Source: G965202915 sp965205955
GTDB taxonomy: Bacteria; Pseudomonadota; Gammaproteobacteria; Eutrophobiales; Eutrophobiaceae
Assembly: GCA_965205955.1 (NCBI GenBank)
Contig: OZ242192.1
Location: forward strand, 806,001 to 870,000
DNA length: 64,000 bases
Direction of reading: 5' to 3'
Made by a program: the position numbers and the translations under genes. The notes under the pieces are model-generated. The model saw only the letters and a program-made list of their open reading frames with translations, had not been told where the DNA came from and did no database searches. Each line of letters opens with the position of its first letter. The first letter of the stretch is position 1. Shown here one piece after another: positions 55,577-62,626 of the stretch.

Positions 55577-55658
55577 CAGACAACACGCAAAGAAAGAACA
55601 GACCGGCTGCCATCAGAAAGCCGGAGCAGCAAAAAACCGCCATCTTGGATATAGACAT
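55563..55658 (-). CDS. Possible 31-residue hydrophobic peptide leading the membrane operon
   Basis: MSISKMAVFCCSGFLMAAGL, then a hydrophobic run to the stop. Its end overlaps the start of the channel gene by 14 bases (ATGGCTATTTCTGA), which suggests coupling; the channel gene has no clear ribosome site of its own. Could be a small membrane subunit or only a translated leader. Confidence 0.4.
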   Translation of the reverse strand: MSISKMAVFCCSGFLMAAGLFFLCVLSDGYF

Positions 55659-55832
55659 AATAAAAAACTCGCTTGATTAAAAAGAAATTCCAAAGCCGCA
55701 AGTATAACAGAGTGGCAGGTTTTAAGCCCGCTTTTCTCGTTCAGAAGACGGCCTGATTGAACTGTTTCATGGTTCGTTTCTGGTAATTTGGGTACGCATT
55801 ACGCACCATACAGTATAATGCACCACTACATT

Positions 55833-56969
55833 ATGGACACCATACGAAAAATTTGGCGGTTTTTATGGAAGCTACGACCTGGGGCCGTTTGGGTAACTCT
55901 TATGTTCATACTCATAGGAATGTTGCTGTTGTTCATACTTTCTGGATGGGAGGGTTACGACTCCTGGCTGATCAAACATCTGGTGCCGGAAGGCCATGAA
56001 GAAAACAAGGGAACGGTGATCAAATATCTGAGCTTTGCCATCAGCGGTTTAGCAATCCTCTGGGGCATTGATATGGCAGACCGCCGTACTGGGGCGATGG
56101 AAGAGGGGAATAGGCAGACAGTATTCAGGGATGCGGTAACCCATCTGGGCAGTGAATCTGTCGTGACCCGCGTGGCCGGAGTGTATATGTTGCATGGCCT
56201 GGTTTATAGAGAAGAGAGTATGCACCCCGTGATTGGTGAAACGCTTCTGGCGCATATTCGTGTGGTGACGCAAGAGAGCGAGTATCAGGAGAAAAATAAA
56301 TCTCGCCCGTCTTCTGATATTCAGTTGCTTCTGGATTTCTTGTTTCGCAGCAAAGAACGGGTTTTATTTAAGACGCAGAGGGTTAATTTACTTCAGGCCT
56401 GCTTGCGAGGAGCGAATTTGATGAAGGCGCGACTGCAGAAGGCGGACTTGATCGGAGCCCAATTGCAGGGGGCCCAATTACAGAGGATAGACTTGAGGAA
56501 AGCCCAATTGCAGGGGGCAGACTTGAGGAAAGCCCAATTGCAGGGGGCAGACTTGAGGGGAACCCAATTGCAGGGGGCAAACTTGAGCGGAGCCCAATTG
56601 CAGGGGGCAAACTTGATAGAGGCCCAATTGCAAGGCGCTTTTTCAACAGAACCATTTAGAATTGATCTCGTTCCTTTTGAGGAACAGATACATAGCCGAA
56701 TCGGCGAAGAATCTGCTCTTTCAGGCGTGGTCTTCTCCGGTGGTTTGACCCAGGAGGAAGTTGATAAAATAGAAGGAACAGATCACTTAAAAAGCGAATT
56801 ACAGTCACATGTCGGGGAAGACGCAAGCTATGGGTTGCCGGAAGATTCCGGCGCGATAACCGGGAAATATACACAGGAAGACGCCGATAACTGGATCGCC
56901 GAGTATCGGAAGGCATTCGGGAGAATAATTCAGCCGATCCTGATACTATTTTTTAAACGCTTGAGTTGA
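55833..56969 (+). CDS. Pentapeptide-repeat membrane protein
   Basis: 378 residues from the ATG at 55833; ATGs at 55788 and 55818 are alternatives, none with a good ribosome site. Two membrane helices (AVWVTLMFILIGMLLLFIL and YLSFAISGLAILWGI), then a helical linker and a pentapeptide-repeat helix around residues 180-265 with A(D/N)L(R/S)xAQLQG pairs, encoded by 30-base tandem units at 56460-56630. C-terminal 100 residues are acidic and end with a short hydrophobic helix. Such proteins form right-handed beta-helices; the role here is unknown. Divergent from the membrane operon. Confidence 0.78.
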   Translation: MDTIRKIWRFLWKLRPGAVWVTLMFILIGMLLLFILSGWEGYDSWLIKHLVPEGHEENKGTVIKYLSFAISGLAILWGIDMADRRTGAMEEGNRQTVFRDAVTHLGSESVVTRVAGVYMLHGLVYREESMHPVIGETLLAHIRVVTQESEYQEKNKSRPSSDIQLLLDFLFRSKERVLFKTQRVNLLQACLRGANLMKARLQKADLIGAQLQGAQLQRIDLRKAQLQGADLRKAQLQGADLRGTQLQGANLSGAQLQGANLIEAQLQGAFSTEPFRIDLVPFEEQIHSRIGEESALSGVVFSGGLTQEEVDKIEGTDHLKSELQSHVGEDASYGLPEDSGAITGKYTQEDADNWIAEYRKAFGRIIQPILILFFKRLS

Positions 56970-57310
56970 ACCCGATTACAAAAAAGCACCAACCGCCCCG
57001 GCTAAATTAAAAAGGCGCCCCTTATAAACCATCCGAAGATTGGATGGGGCTTCAAGAGAAAACACCTGCGGTCACAGTCAATTATGTTCGTGACCATGTT
57101 CAGTTGGAGCGCTGTAACAGACAGGTCTAGAGAGATAAATGGGATAAATAGCAAATGGTATGAGTAACCATTTGGAGCAGCAGATCAGCGTGGAATGGTC
57201 AAGCATTTTATGACAAAGGCTATCCCTTCCTTGTCTCCCTCTACACTATAACCCTGACAGCAGCCTTGGCTTTTAAAGCAAACTGAGATTTTGCAAAAAG
57301 GCGCAATATC
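56970..57310. other. Intergenic region with small hairpins
   Basis: No gene seen. Two perfect hairpins: CCATCC-N7-GGATGG near 57031 and CAAATGGT-N7-ACCATTTG at 57152-57174, neither followed by a T run. Also holds the solitary IS-end sequence listed separately. Confidence 0.4.
57191..57216. repeat. Solitary IS terminal repeat
   Basis: TGGAATGGTCAAGCATTTTA and the next six bases match 23-24 of 26 positions of the right end of the IS element at 58800-58775 (opposite strand). Similarity stops there on the inner side. It looks like a leftover end from a related element. Confidence 0.55.
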
Positions 57311-57536
57311 ATGCAATTAGACGCGCATTACCATGGCGCTTACTCTATGGCGAAAGCAGCCGGTTAATCAGGATACCGCAAAAATTATTGCGACCAGCAC
57401 TCAATTTGTCGACGACAATGTGGCAGAGGAGGGGGGACAGGAACGTCCCCCAGTCGGATTGAAAGAGAGTATATCCTATCAGACGGGACGAAACACAATC
57501 CAACCCCCCTCTCCCTTTGGGAGAGGGGCCGGGTGA
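57311..57536 (+). pseudogene. Frameshifted remnant of a small DUF6765-like gene
   Basis: From the ATG at 57311: MQLDAHYHGAYSMAKAAG then TAA. Shifting frame at GGTTAAT gives NQDTAKIIATSTQFVDDNVA, which continues the protein naturally. The joined text resembles the start of DUF6765 proteins as I remember them (HYYGTYxxARxAG ... IAxxxQFVDDN). After about 57450 homology fades, and the frame ends inside a palindromic repeat next to the IS. A lost base or two at the frameshift and a 3' truncation make it non-functional. Confidence 0.5.
57502..57533. repeat. Palindromic repeat (family 1), abuts the IS left end
   Basis: CCCCCCTCTCCCTTTGGGAG followed by AGGGGCCGGG, then cut off exactly where the IS begins; the usual GGTGAGGG end is missing. 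Confidence 0.8.
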
Positions 57537-57601
57537 AGTGGTTCAATAGATGTGACCAGTCTAAATTAAGGGGTACTATCCGTATAAACTGGAGGTGAGA
57601 C

Positions 57602-57895
57602 ATGAACACGAGAAAGAAATATTCAAGAGAATTCAAGTTGGATGCCATCAACCTGGTGCGCGAGCAAGGCTATACCCAGGCCGAGGCGGGGCGCAGTCTG
57701 GGTATCAATCCCAATATGCTGGGTCGATGGATCCAGGAGGATGAAGCCCACGAGGATCAGGCGTTTCGCGGCAATGGCACACTGAGCCCGGAACAGGCGG
57801 AGTTGCGCCGGTTGCGGCAGGATGTGCGCCGCCTGCAAATGGAGAAAGACATCTTAAAAAAAGCGACGGCCTTCTTTGCCAGGGAAACGCAGTGA
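57602..57895 (+). CDS. IS3-family transposase OrfA
   Basis: 97 residues. Helix-turn-helix YSREFKLDAINLVREQGYTQ with AEAGRSLGINPNMLGRWIQE, then a leucine-zipper helix LRRLRQDVRRLQMEKDILKK. Binds the IS ends. Ribosome site GGAGGTGAG just before the ATG. An A7-G slippery run at 57856 allows the OrfAB fusion. Confidence 0.93.
   Translation: MNTRKKYSREFKLDAINLVREQGYTQAEAGRSLGINPNMLGRWIQEDEAHEDQAFRGNGTLSPEQAELRRLRQDVRRLQMEKDILKKATAFFARETQ
57856..57863 (+). promoter_or_regulatory. Programmed -1 frameshift site of the IS
   Basis: Seven A followed by G (TTAAAAAAAGC) near the orfA 3' end, in the ILKKATAFF stretch, is the standard slippery heptamer of IS3-family elements and would join orfA to the -1 frame of orfB. 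Confidence 0.7.
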
Positions 57896-58770
57896 AATAC
57901 GCGTTCATCACCCGGCATAAGAAGGCCTGGCCTGTCGAGCGGATGTGTCGAGTACTGGGAGTGAGCCGCAATGCCTACTACCGGTATTGCCAACGGTTGC
58001 AGGAGCGGTCGGGGGCGGTCGCGCCTCAGGCGTTGCTGGCGGCGGTCCATGAGGTTTCCAAAGCCAGTGGCCGCAGCTATGGTTCGCGGCGCATGGCACG
58101 TGCGCTCCAGGCGCTGGGCTATCCTGTGGGGCGCTACAAGGCGCGTTCACTGATGCAGCAAGCAGGGGTAAGCGTCCGCTACCGCAAGAAGTACAAGGTG
58201 ACCACCAACAGCAAGCACCGGCAGCCGGTGTTTGACAATGTGCTGGGGCGGGCGTTTAACGTGAGCGCACCGCATCGGGCCTATGTCTCGGATATCACCT
58301 ATATCTGGACGCAGGCAGGTTGGTTGTATCTGGCGGTGTGTATAGACTTGTTTTCACGTCGGGTAGTGGGCTGGAGCATGGGCTCGCGAATGCAGGCCAA
58401 GCGGGTCACGGAGGCGTTACGCATGGCACTGTGGCAGTATCGTCCGGAGACGGGCTTGTTGGTGCATTCAGACCGTGGTTCGCAGTATGCCAGCAAAGCG
58501 TACCGGCAACTTCTCAAGGCGCATGGACTGATTGGCAGCATGAGCCGCAAGGGGGACTGCTGGGACAATGCGGTAGCAGAGAGCTTTTTTGCGAGTTTGA
58601 AGAAAGAGCGGGTGCAATGGAGAAACTATCAAACACGCGCTGAGGCGCAACAGGATATCTTGGACTACATTGTGATGTTTTATAACAGCCGACGGCTGCA
58701 TTCGTACCTGGATTACACCAGTCCCAATGAGTATGAAGCAGCGATGGTTGAATTGAAAAAAGCCGCTTAA
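57892..58770 (+). CDS. IS3-family transposase OrfB (DDE integrase core)
   Basis: 292 residues from a GTG overlapping the orfA stop (GTGA). Begins KYAFITRHKKAWPVERMCRV, HTH_21 segment YGSRRMARALQALGY, then the rve catalytic core: first Asp in YVSDITYIWTQAGWLYLAVC, second in VHSDRGSQYASKAY, and Glu in KGDCWDNAVAESFFASLKKE. The DDE triad is complete. Confidence 0.94.
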   Translation: MKYAFITRHKKAWPVERMCRVLGVSRNAYYRYCQRLQERSGAVAPQALLAAVHEVSKASGRSYGSRRMARALQALGYPVGRYKARSLMQQAGVSVRYRKKYKVTTNSKHRQPVFDNVLGRAFNVSAPHRAYVSDITYIWTQAGWLYLAVCIDLFSRRVVGWSMGSRMQAKRVTEALRMALWQYRPETGLLVHSDRGSQYASKAYRQLLKAHGLIGSMSRKGDCWDNAVAESFFASLKKERVQWRNYQTRAEAQQDILDYIVMFYNSRRLHSYLDYTSPNEYEAAMVELKKAA

Positions 58771-58828
58771 CTGGTTGTCATCAAATGCTTGACCACTCCA
58801 GGAGAAACCTGAATAAAAGCTTTCAATC

Positions 58829-58870
58829 CAACCCCCCTCTCCCTTTGGGAGAGGGGCCGGGGGTGAGGGG
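58829..58870. repeat. Palindromic repeat (family 1)
   Basis: CCCTCTCCCTTTGGGAGAGG followed by GGCCGGGGGTGAGGGG, directly after the stop region of the first array gene. It is preceded by the GAATAAAAGCTTTCAATCC linker that also occurs in other copies. Confidence 0.85.
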
Positions 58871-58875
58871 CCTGC

Positions 58876-59331
58876 CTACAGATTCACCATCAGCCCGACG
58901 GAGGCCACGATAACCGCCGTCATACCGACGGCGGTGCCAATGCCCCACCGCAGCATCTTGCTCTCCAAATTAGCGAGGTCGGTTTTGGAGGCCTTTTCTT
59001 CCAGTTTGTCTTCCAGTCTGGCTACAATGGCTTCCAGTCTGGCGAGGTCGGCTTTGGTGGCCTTTTCTTTCAGTTCGGCCTCCAGTCTGGTTATAATGGT
59101 TTTCAGGCCGGCGAGGTCGGCTTCCAGACCGGCAATGTCGGCTTTGGTGGCCTTTTCTTTCAGTGCGGCCTTCAGTTCGGCCTCCAGTCTGGTTATAACG
59201 GTTTTCAGGCCGGCGAGATCGGTTGTGGTGGCTATGTTGTCGGCGAAGGCCAGGCCTTCAACTGCTCTTTCAGCAGTTTTCTCAGACACCTTGGCCTCCA
59301 ACAGAGCCTTGTATAATGCGGTGGTGCTCAT
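58876..59331 (-). CDS. Coiled-coil membrane protein, array copy 1 (anchor type A)
   Basis: 151 residues. Head MSTTALYKALLEAKVSEKTA with FADNIATTTDLAGLKTVITR, stalk with two LKEKATKAD blocks and one EEKASKTD block, and the type A anchor LRWGIGTAVGMTAVIVASVG ending GLMVNL. Nearly the same as the copy at 26349 except for stalk length. Preceded by the shared type 1 leader. Confidence 0.78.
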   Translation of the reverse strand: MSTTALYKALLEAKVSEKTAERAVEGLAFADNIATTTDLAGLKTVITRLEAELKAALKEKATKADIAGLEADLAGLKTIITRLEAELKEKATKADLARLEAIVARLEDKLEEKASKTDLANLESKMLRWGIGTAVGMTAVIVASVGLMVNL

Positions 59332-59401
59332 CGCGGTTTCAGGTGGAACACCTAATATGTGTGAACATAGGTTGATATTGCCGGATGCCGCTCAGGGTGT
59401 C

Positions 59402-59442
59402 AACCCCCCTCTCCCTGTGGGAGAGGGGCCGGGGGTGAGGGG
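59402..59442. repeat. Palindromic repeat (family 1)
   Basis: CCCTCTCCCTGTGGGAGAGG then GGCCGGGGGTGAGGGG between array copies 1 and 2; its hairpin could act as a weak transcription barrier. Confidence 0.85.
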
Positions 59443-59447
59443 CCTGC

Positions 59448-59870
59448 CTACAGTTTCTCGATGAGTGCGACTGCGGCAATGATGATGCCGGCAAGGGTGA
59501 TGTTCCAGCGTAGCATTCTCATTTCCAGTCTGGCGAGGTCGGCTTTGGTGGCCTTTTCTTCCAGTTTATCTTCCAGCCTGGCTTCCAGCTTGGCCAGATC
59601 GGCTTTGGTGGCCTTTTCTTCCAGTTTATCTTCCAGCCTGGCTACAATGGTTTTCAGGCCGGTGATGTCGGCTTCCAGTCTGGCGAGATCGGCTTTGGAG
59701 GCCTTTTCTTTCAGTTTGTCTTCCAGCCTGGTTATAACGGCTTCCAGGCCGGCGAGATCGGTTGTGGTGGCTATGTTGTCGGCGAAGGCCAAGCCTTCAA
59801 CTGCTCTTTCGGCAGTTTTCTCAGACACCTTGGCCTCCAACAGAGCCTTGTATAATGCGGTGGTGCTCAT
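59448..59870 (-). CDS. Coiled-coil membrane protein, array copy 2 (anchor type B)
   Basis: 140 residues. Same head as copy 1, then DKLKEKASKADLARLEADIT and two DKLEEKATKADLAKLEARLE-type blocks. The C terminus is the second anchor type: LEMRMLRWNITLAGIIIAAV ending ALIEKL. Type A and type B anchors alternate along the first half of the array. Confidence 0.78.
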   Translation of the reverse strand: MSTTALYKALLEAKVSEKTAERAVEGLAFADNIATTTDLAGLEAVITRLEDKLKEKASKADLARLEADITGLKTIVARLEDKLEEKATKADLAKLEARLEDKLEEKATKADLARLEMRMLRWNITLAGIIIAAVALIEKL

Positions 59871-59942
59871 CGCGGTTTCAGGTGGAATACATTATATGTG
59901 TGAACATGGGTTGATATTGCCAGATGCCGCTCAGGGTGTCAA

Positions 59943-59982
59943 CCCCCCCTCACCCCGGCCCTCTCCCAGAGGGAGAAGGAGA
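59943..59982. repeat. Palindromic repeat (family 1), opposite orientation
   Basis: CCCCTCACCCCGGCCCTCTC then CCAGAGGGAGAAGGAGAAGG; lies between copies 2 and 3. Confidence 0.8.
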
Positions 59983-60000
59983 AGGAGGATAATGCCCTGC

Positions 60001-60399
60001 CTACAGATTCACCATCAGCCCGACGGAGGCCACGATAACCGCGGTCATACCGACGGCGGTGCCAATGCCCCACCGCAGCATCTTGCTTTCCAAATTAGCA
60101 AGGTCGGCTTTGGTGGCCTTTTCTTTCAGTTCGGCCTTCAGTTCGGCTTCCAGTCTGGCTACAGCGGTTTTCAGGCCGGCGAGGTCGGCTTCTAGTCTGG
60201 CGATGTCGGCTTTGGTGGCCTTTTCTTTCAGTGCGGCCTTCAGTTCGGCTTCCAGCCTGGTTATAACGGTTTTCAGGCCGGCGAGATCGGTTGTGGTGGC
60301 TATGTTGTCGGCGAAGGCCAGGCCTTCGACTGCTCTTTCGGCAGTTTTCTCAGACACCTTGGCCTCCAACAGGGCCTTGTATAATGCGGTAGTGCTCAT
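60001..60399 (-). CDS. Coiled-coil membrane protein, array copy 3 (anchor type A)
   Basis: 132 residues with the common head, a short stalk (one LKEKATKADIARLEADLAGL block and one AELKEKATKADLANLESKML block) and type A anchor ending GLMVNL. The shortest type A copy; differences from the 26349 copy are mainly whole-block deletions. Confidence 0.78.
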   Translation of the reverse strand: MSTTALYKALLEAKVSEKTAERAVEGLAFADNIATTTDLAGLKTVITRLEAELKAALKEKATKADIARLEADLAGLKTAVARLEAELKAELKEKATKADLANLESKMLRWGIGTAVGMTAVIVASVGLMVNL

Positions 60400-60471
60400 C
60401 GCGGTTTCAGGTGGAATACCTAATATGTGTGAACATAGGTTGATGTTGCCGGATACCGCTCAGGGTGTCAA

Positions 60472-60510
60472 CTCCCCTCTCCCTGTGGGAGAGGGGCCGG
60501 GGGTGAGGGG
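60472..60510. repeat. Palindromic repeat (family 1)
   Basis: CCCTCTCCCTGTGGGAGAGG then GGCCGGGGGTGAGGGG, between copies 3 and 4. Confidence 0.85.
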
Positions 60511-60515
60511 CCTGC

Positions 60516-61031
60516 CTACAGTTTCTCGATGAGTGCGACTGCGGCAATGATGATGCCGGCAAGGGTGATGTTCCAGCGTAGCAATTTCGTTTCCAATGCG
60601 GACATTTTTGTGGTCATTCTCATTTCCAGTTCGGCAAGGTCGGTTTTGGAGGTCTTTTCTTCCAGTTTATCTTCCAGCCTGGCGATGTCGGTTTTGGTGG
60701 CCTTTTCTTTCAGTGCGGCCTTCAGTTCGGCCTCCAGCCTGGCTACAATGGTTTTCAGGCCGGCGAGGTCGGCTTCCAGTCTGGCGATGTCGGCTTTGGT
60801 GGCCTTTTCTTTCAGTTCGGCCTTCAGACCGGTGATGTCGGCTTTGGAGGCCTTTTCTTTCAGTGCGGCCTTCAGTTCGGCCTCCAGTCTGGTTATAACG
60901 GTTTTCAGGCCGGCGAGATCGGTTGTGGTGGCTATGTTGTCGGCGAAGGCCAAGCCTTCGACTGCTCTTTCGGCAGTTTTCTCAGACACCTTGGCCTCCA
61001 ACAGAGCCTTATATAATGCGGTGGTGCTCAT
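60516..61031 (-). CDS. Coiled-coil membrane protein, array copy 4 (anchor type B)
   Basis: 171 residues, the longest copy. The stalk carries four KEK-A(T/S)K-D blocks and a distinctive EEKTSKTDLAELEMRMTTKM segment before the anchor LLRWNITLAGIIIAAVALIE. Head and leader as in the other copies. Confidence 0.78.
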   Translation of the reverse strand: MSTTALYKALLEAKVSEKTAERAVEGLAFADNIATTTDLAGLKTVITRLEAELKAALKEKASKADITGLKAELKEKATKADIARLEADLAGLKTIVARLEAELKAALKEKATKTDIARLEDKLEEKTSKTDLAELEMRMTTKMSALETKLLRWNITLAGIIIAAVALIEKL

Positions 61032-61103
61032 CGCGGTTTCAGGTGGAATACATTATATGTGTGAACATGGGTTGATGTTGCCGGATGCCACTCAGGTTGT
61101 CAA

Positions 61104-61277
61104 CACCCTCACCCCGGCCCTCTCCCAGATGTAACACCCAGGGGGGAGTAAAACCAGGCGGCACTTGACTTGTCCCTGACCAGGCGGGTGCACATATAGC
61201 CCCCCTGACAAGGGGGGTTGGGGGGTTAAAACCATTGAGACCGGACTCCCAACCCCCCCAGCCCCCCTTGTCAGGGG
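61104..61277. repeat. Segmental duplication, copy 1 (left part)
   Basis: Starts in a truncated family 1 repeat (CTCACCCCGGCCCTCTCCCA then GATGTAACACCCAGGGGGGA) and runs through a second palindrome family whose arms GCCCCCCTGACAAGGGGGGT (61199) and CCAGCCCCCCTTGTCAGGGG (61258) face each other. The same text is found at 62627-62798. Copy 1 is interrupted at 61278 by the MITE-like insertion and resumes at 61575. Confidence 0.88.
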
Positions 61278-61574
61278 AACTATGTATTTAACTTGACAAA
61301 ATACAAATTCAACGTTTTTTCAATGCCTTGGAACGGATGTTCAGCTGGAAGATGCCGGTTTTAATAAAGAACTTAATGAGGCTGCCAGTAGTCTGTTGCC
61401 GGGCTATGTATTTAACTTGACAAAATACAAATTCAACGTTTTTTCAATGCCTTGGAACGGATGTTCAGCTGGAAGATGCCGGTTTTAATAAAGAACTTAA
61501 TGAGGCTGCCAGTAGTCTGTTGCCGGGCTATGTATCGTAATTCTGTAAGTATTTGTCAAGTTAAATACATAGTT
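61278..61574. mobile_element. MITE-like insertion with 23-base terminal inverted repeats and 14-base target duplication
   Basis: 297 bases. The ends AACTATGTATTTAACTTGAC (plus three more matching bases) are perfect inverted repeats. CCCCTTGTCAGGGG occurs directly on both sides (61264-61277 and 61575-61588), and the uninterrupted site is present once at 62785-62798 in the second copy of the surrounding duplication. No transposase frame fits inside. The element therefore moved in trans, after the duplication arose. Confidence 0.85.
61281..61528. repeat. 124-base tandem duplication inside the MITE-like element
   Basis: Positions 61281-61404 and 61405-61528 are two copies of a 124-base unit, starting TATGTATTTAACTTGACAAA; the first 8 bases of a third follow. 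One frame of the unit reads GTDVQLEDAGFNKELNEAAS, plausible protein text, but 124 is not a multiple of three, so the frame breaks at each unit. Confidence 0.88.
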
Positions 61575-61720
61575 CCCCTTGTCAGGGGGGAGCAAAAGGT
61601 GTTTCAAATCAAACCCCACCCTCACCCCGGCCCTCTCCCAGAGGGAGAGGGAGAAGCCTGAATAATAGCACTTTAATCCAACCCCCCTCTCCCTGTGGGA
61701 GAGGGGCCGGGGGTGAGGGG
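61575..61720. repeat. Segmental duplication copy 1 (right part) and inverted pair of family 1 repeats
   Basis: 61575-61669 continues the duplicated block (GGGGGGAGCAAAAGGTGTTT and on) and ends in a family 1 repeat; the linker GAATAATAGCACTTTAATCC leads to a second repeat in opposite orientation (61681-61720). The pair layout equals that at 26228-26335. Confidence 0.85.
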
Positions 61721-61725
61721 CCTGC

Positions 61726-62043
61726 CTACAGTTTCTCGATGAGTGCGACTGCGGCAATGATGATGCCGGCAAGGGTGATGTTCCAGCGTAGTATTCTCGT
61801 TTCCAATGCGGACATTTGTGCGGTCAATTTTGTTTCCAATTCGGCCATTTTTGTGGTCATTCTCATTTCCAGTTCGGCAAGGTCGGTTTTGGAGGCCTTT
61901 TCTTCCAGTTTATCTTCCAGCCTGGCGATGTCGGTTTTGGTTGCTGCTTCTCCGGGGTATCCCAGGCCCTCAACGGCCTTTTCGGCGGTATCCTCGGATA
62001 CGTGGGCTTCCAGCAGGGCTTTGTATAGGGCAGTGGTACTCAT
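61726..62043 (-). CDS. Coiled-coil membrane protein, array copy 5 (short, anchor type B)
   Basis: 105 residues. Head differs (MSTTALYKALLEAHVSEDTA, EKAVEGLGYPGEAATKTDIA), stalk is short with TTKMAELETKLTAQMSALET, anchor ILRWNITLAGIIIAAVALIE. Its leader is of a second type with CAGGAAC as ribosome site, shared with the ORF at 63163 but not with the other array genes. It may be the ancestral, unexpanded form. Confidence 0.78.
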   Translation of the reverse strand: MSTTALYKALLEAHVSEDTAEKAVEGLGYPGEAATKTDIARLEDKLEEKASKTDLAELEMRMTTKMAELETKLTAQMSALETRILRWNITLAGIIIAAVALIEKL

Positions 62044-62102
62044 GGTTTTTGTTCCTGTAAGTTGGTGTTTTTCTCTTTTATATAGCAGGGGTATGGGGTT
62101 GT

Positions 62103-62549
62103 CTACAGTTTCTCGATGAGTGCGACTGCGGCAATGATGATGCCGGCAAGGGTGATGTTCCAGCGTAGCATTCTCATTTCCAGTCTGGCGAGGTCGGCTT
62201 TGGAGGCCTTTTCTTCCAGTTTGTCTTCCAGTCTGGCTTCCAGCTTGGCCAGATCGGCTTTGGTGGCCTTTTCTTTCAGTTCGGCCTTCAGTTCGGCTTC
62301 CAGTCTGGCTACAGCGGTTTTCAGGCCGGCGAGATCGGCTTTCAGACCGGCGATGTCGGCTTTGGTGGCCTTTTCTTTCAGTGCGGCCTTCAGTTCGGCC
62401 TCCAGCCTGGTTATAACGGTTTTCAGGCCGGCGAGATCGGTTGTGGTGGCTATGTTGTCGGCGAAGGCCAGGCCTTCAACTGCTCTTTCGGCAGTTTTCT
62501 CAGACACCTTGGCCTCCAACAGGGCCTTATATAATGCGGTGGTGCTCAT
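62103..62549 (-). CDS. Coiled-coil membrane protein, array copy 6 (anchor type B)
   Basis: 148 residues from the ATG at 62549, chosen to match the MSTTALYK start of the paralogues. Stalk with three KEK/EEK blocks; anchor LRWNITLAGIIIAAVALIEK. Only about 50 bases separate it from copy 5, without a palindromic repeat between. Type 1 leader. Confidence 0.78.
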   Translation of the reverse strand: MSTTALYKALLEAKVSEKTAERAVEGLAFADNIATTTDLAGLKTVITRLEAELKAALKEKATKADIAGLKADLAGLKTAVARLEAELKAELKEKATKADLAKLEARLEDKLEEKASKADLARLEMRMLRWNITLAGIIIAAVALIEKL

Positions 62550-62626
62550 CGCGGTTTCAGGTGGAATACCCAATATTTATGAACATAGGTTGATGTTGCC
62601 GGATGCCGCTCAGGGTGTCAACCCCA

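Larger units (their letters stand above)
57534..58800 (+). mobile_element. IS3-family (IS3 subgroup) insertion sequence
   Basis: 1267 bases with orfA and orfB in overlapping frames. Ends: left TGAAGTGGTTCAATAGATG, right (complement) TGGAGTGGTCAAGCATTTGA, imperfect inverted repeats starting TG and ending CA as usual. Length agrees with IS3 (about 1.26 kb). No direct target duplication: the flanks GGG and GGA differ, and both are parts of palindromic repeats, so the site was probably rearranged after insertion. Both frames are intact, so it may be active. Confidence 0.85.

Noticed and set aside
50699..55658. Calling the membrane operon a Zorya defence system
   Set aside because: The channel-like protein recalls ZorA, but there is no OmpA-type MotB partner, no ZorC and no ZorD-type helicase; FGE domains are not part of the known types.
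57191..58800. IS element from the upstream inverted repeat at 57191
   Set aside because: That would put 400 bases and a pseudogene before orfA. The nearer imperfect end at 57534 gives 1267 bases, the normal IS3 size, so the 57191 sequence is treated as a leftover end.
59461..60195. Long plus-strand frames opposite the coiled-coil genes, rich in Ser/Ala/Leu
   Set aside because: They mirror the heptad repeats of the minus-strand genes, have no ribosome site and read through palindromic repeats.
61497..61772. Minus-strand frame across the MITE-like end and repeats
   Set aside because: Its product (HPRPLSHRERGVG and similar) is translated palindromic repeat, with no ribosome site.
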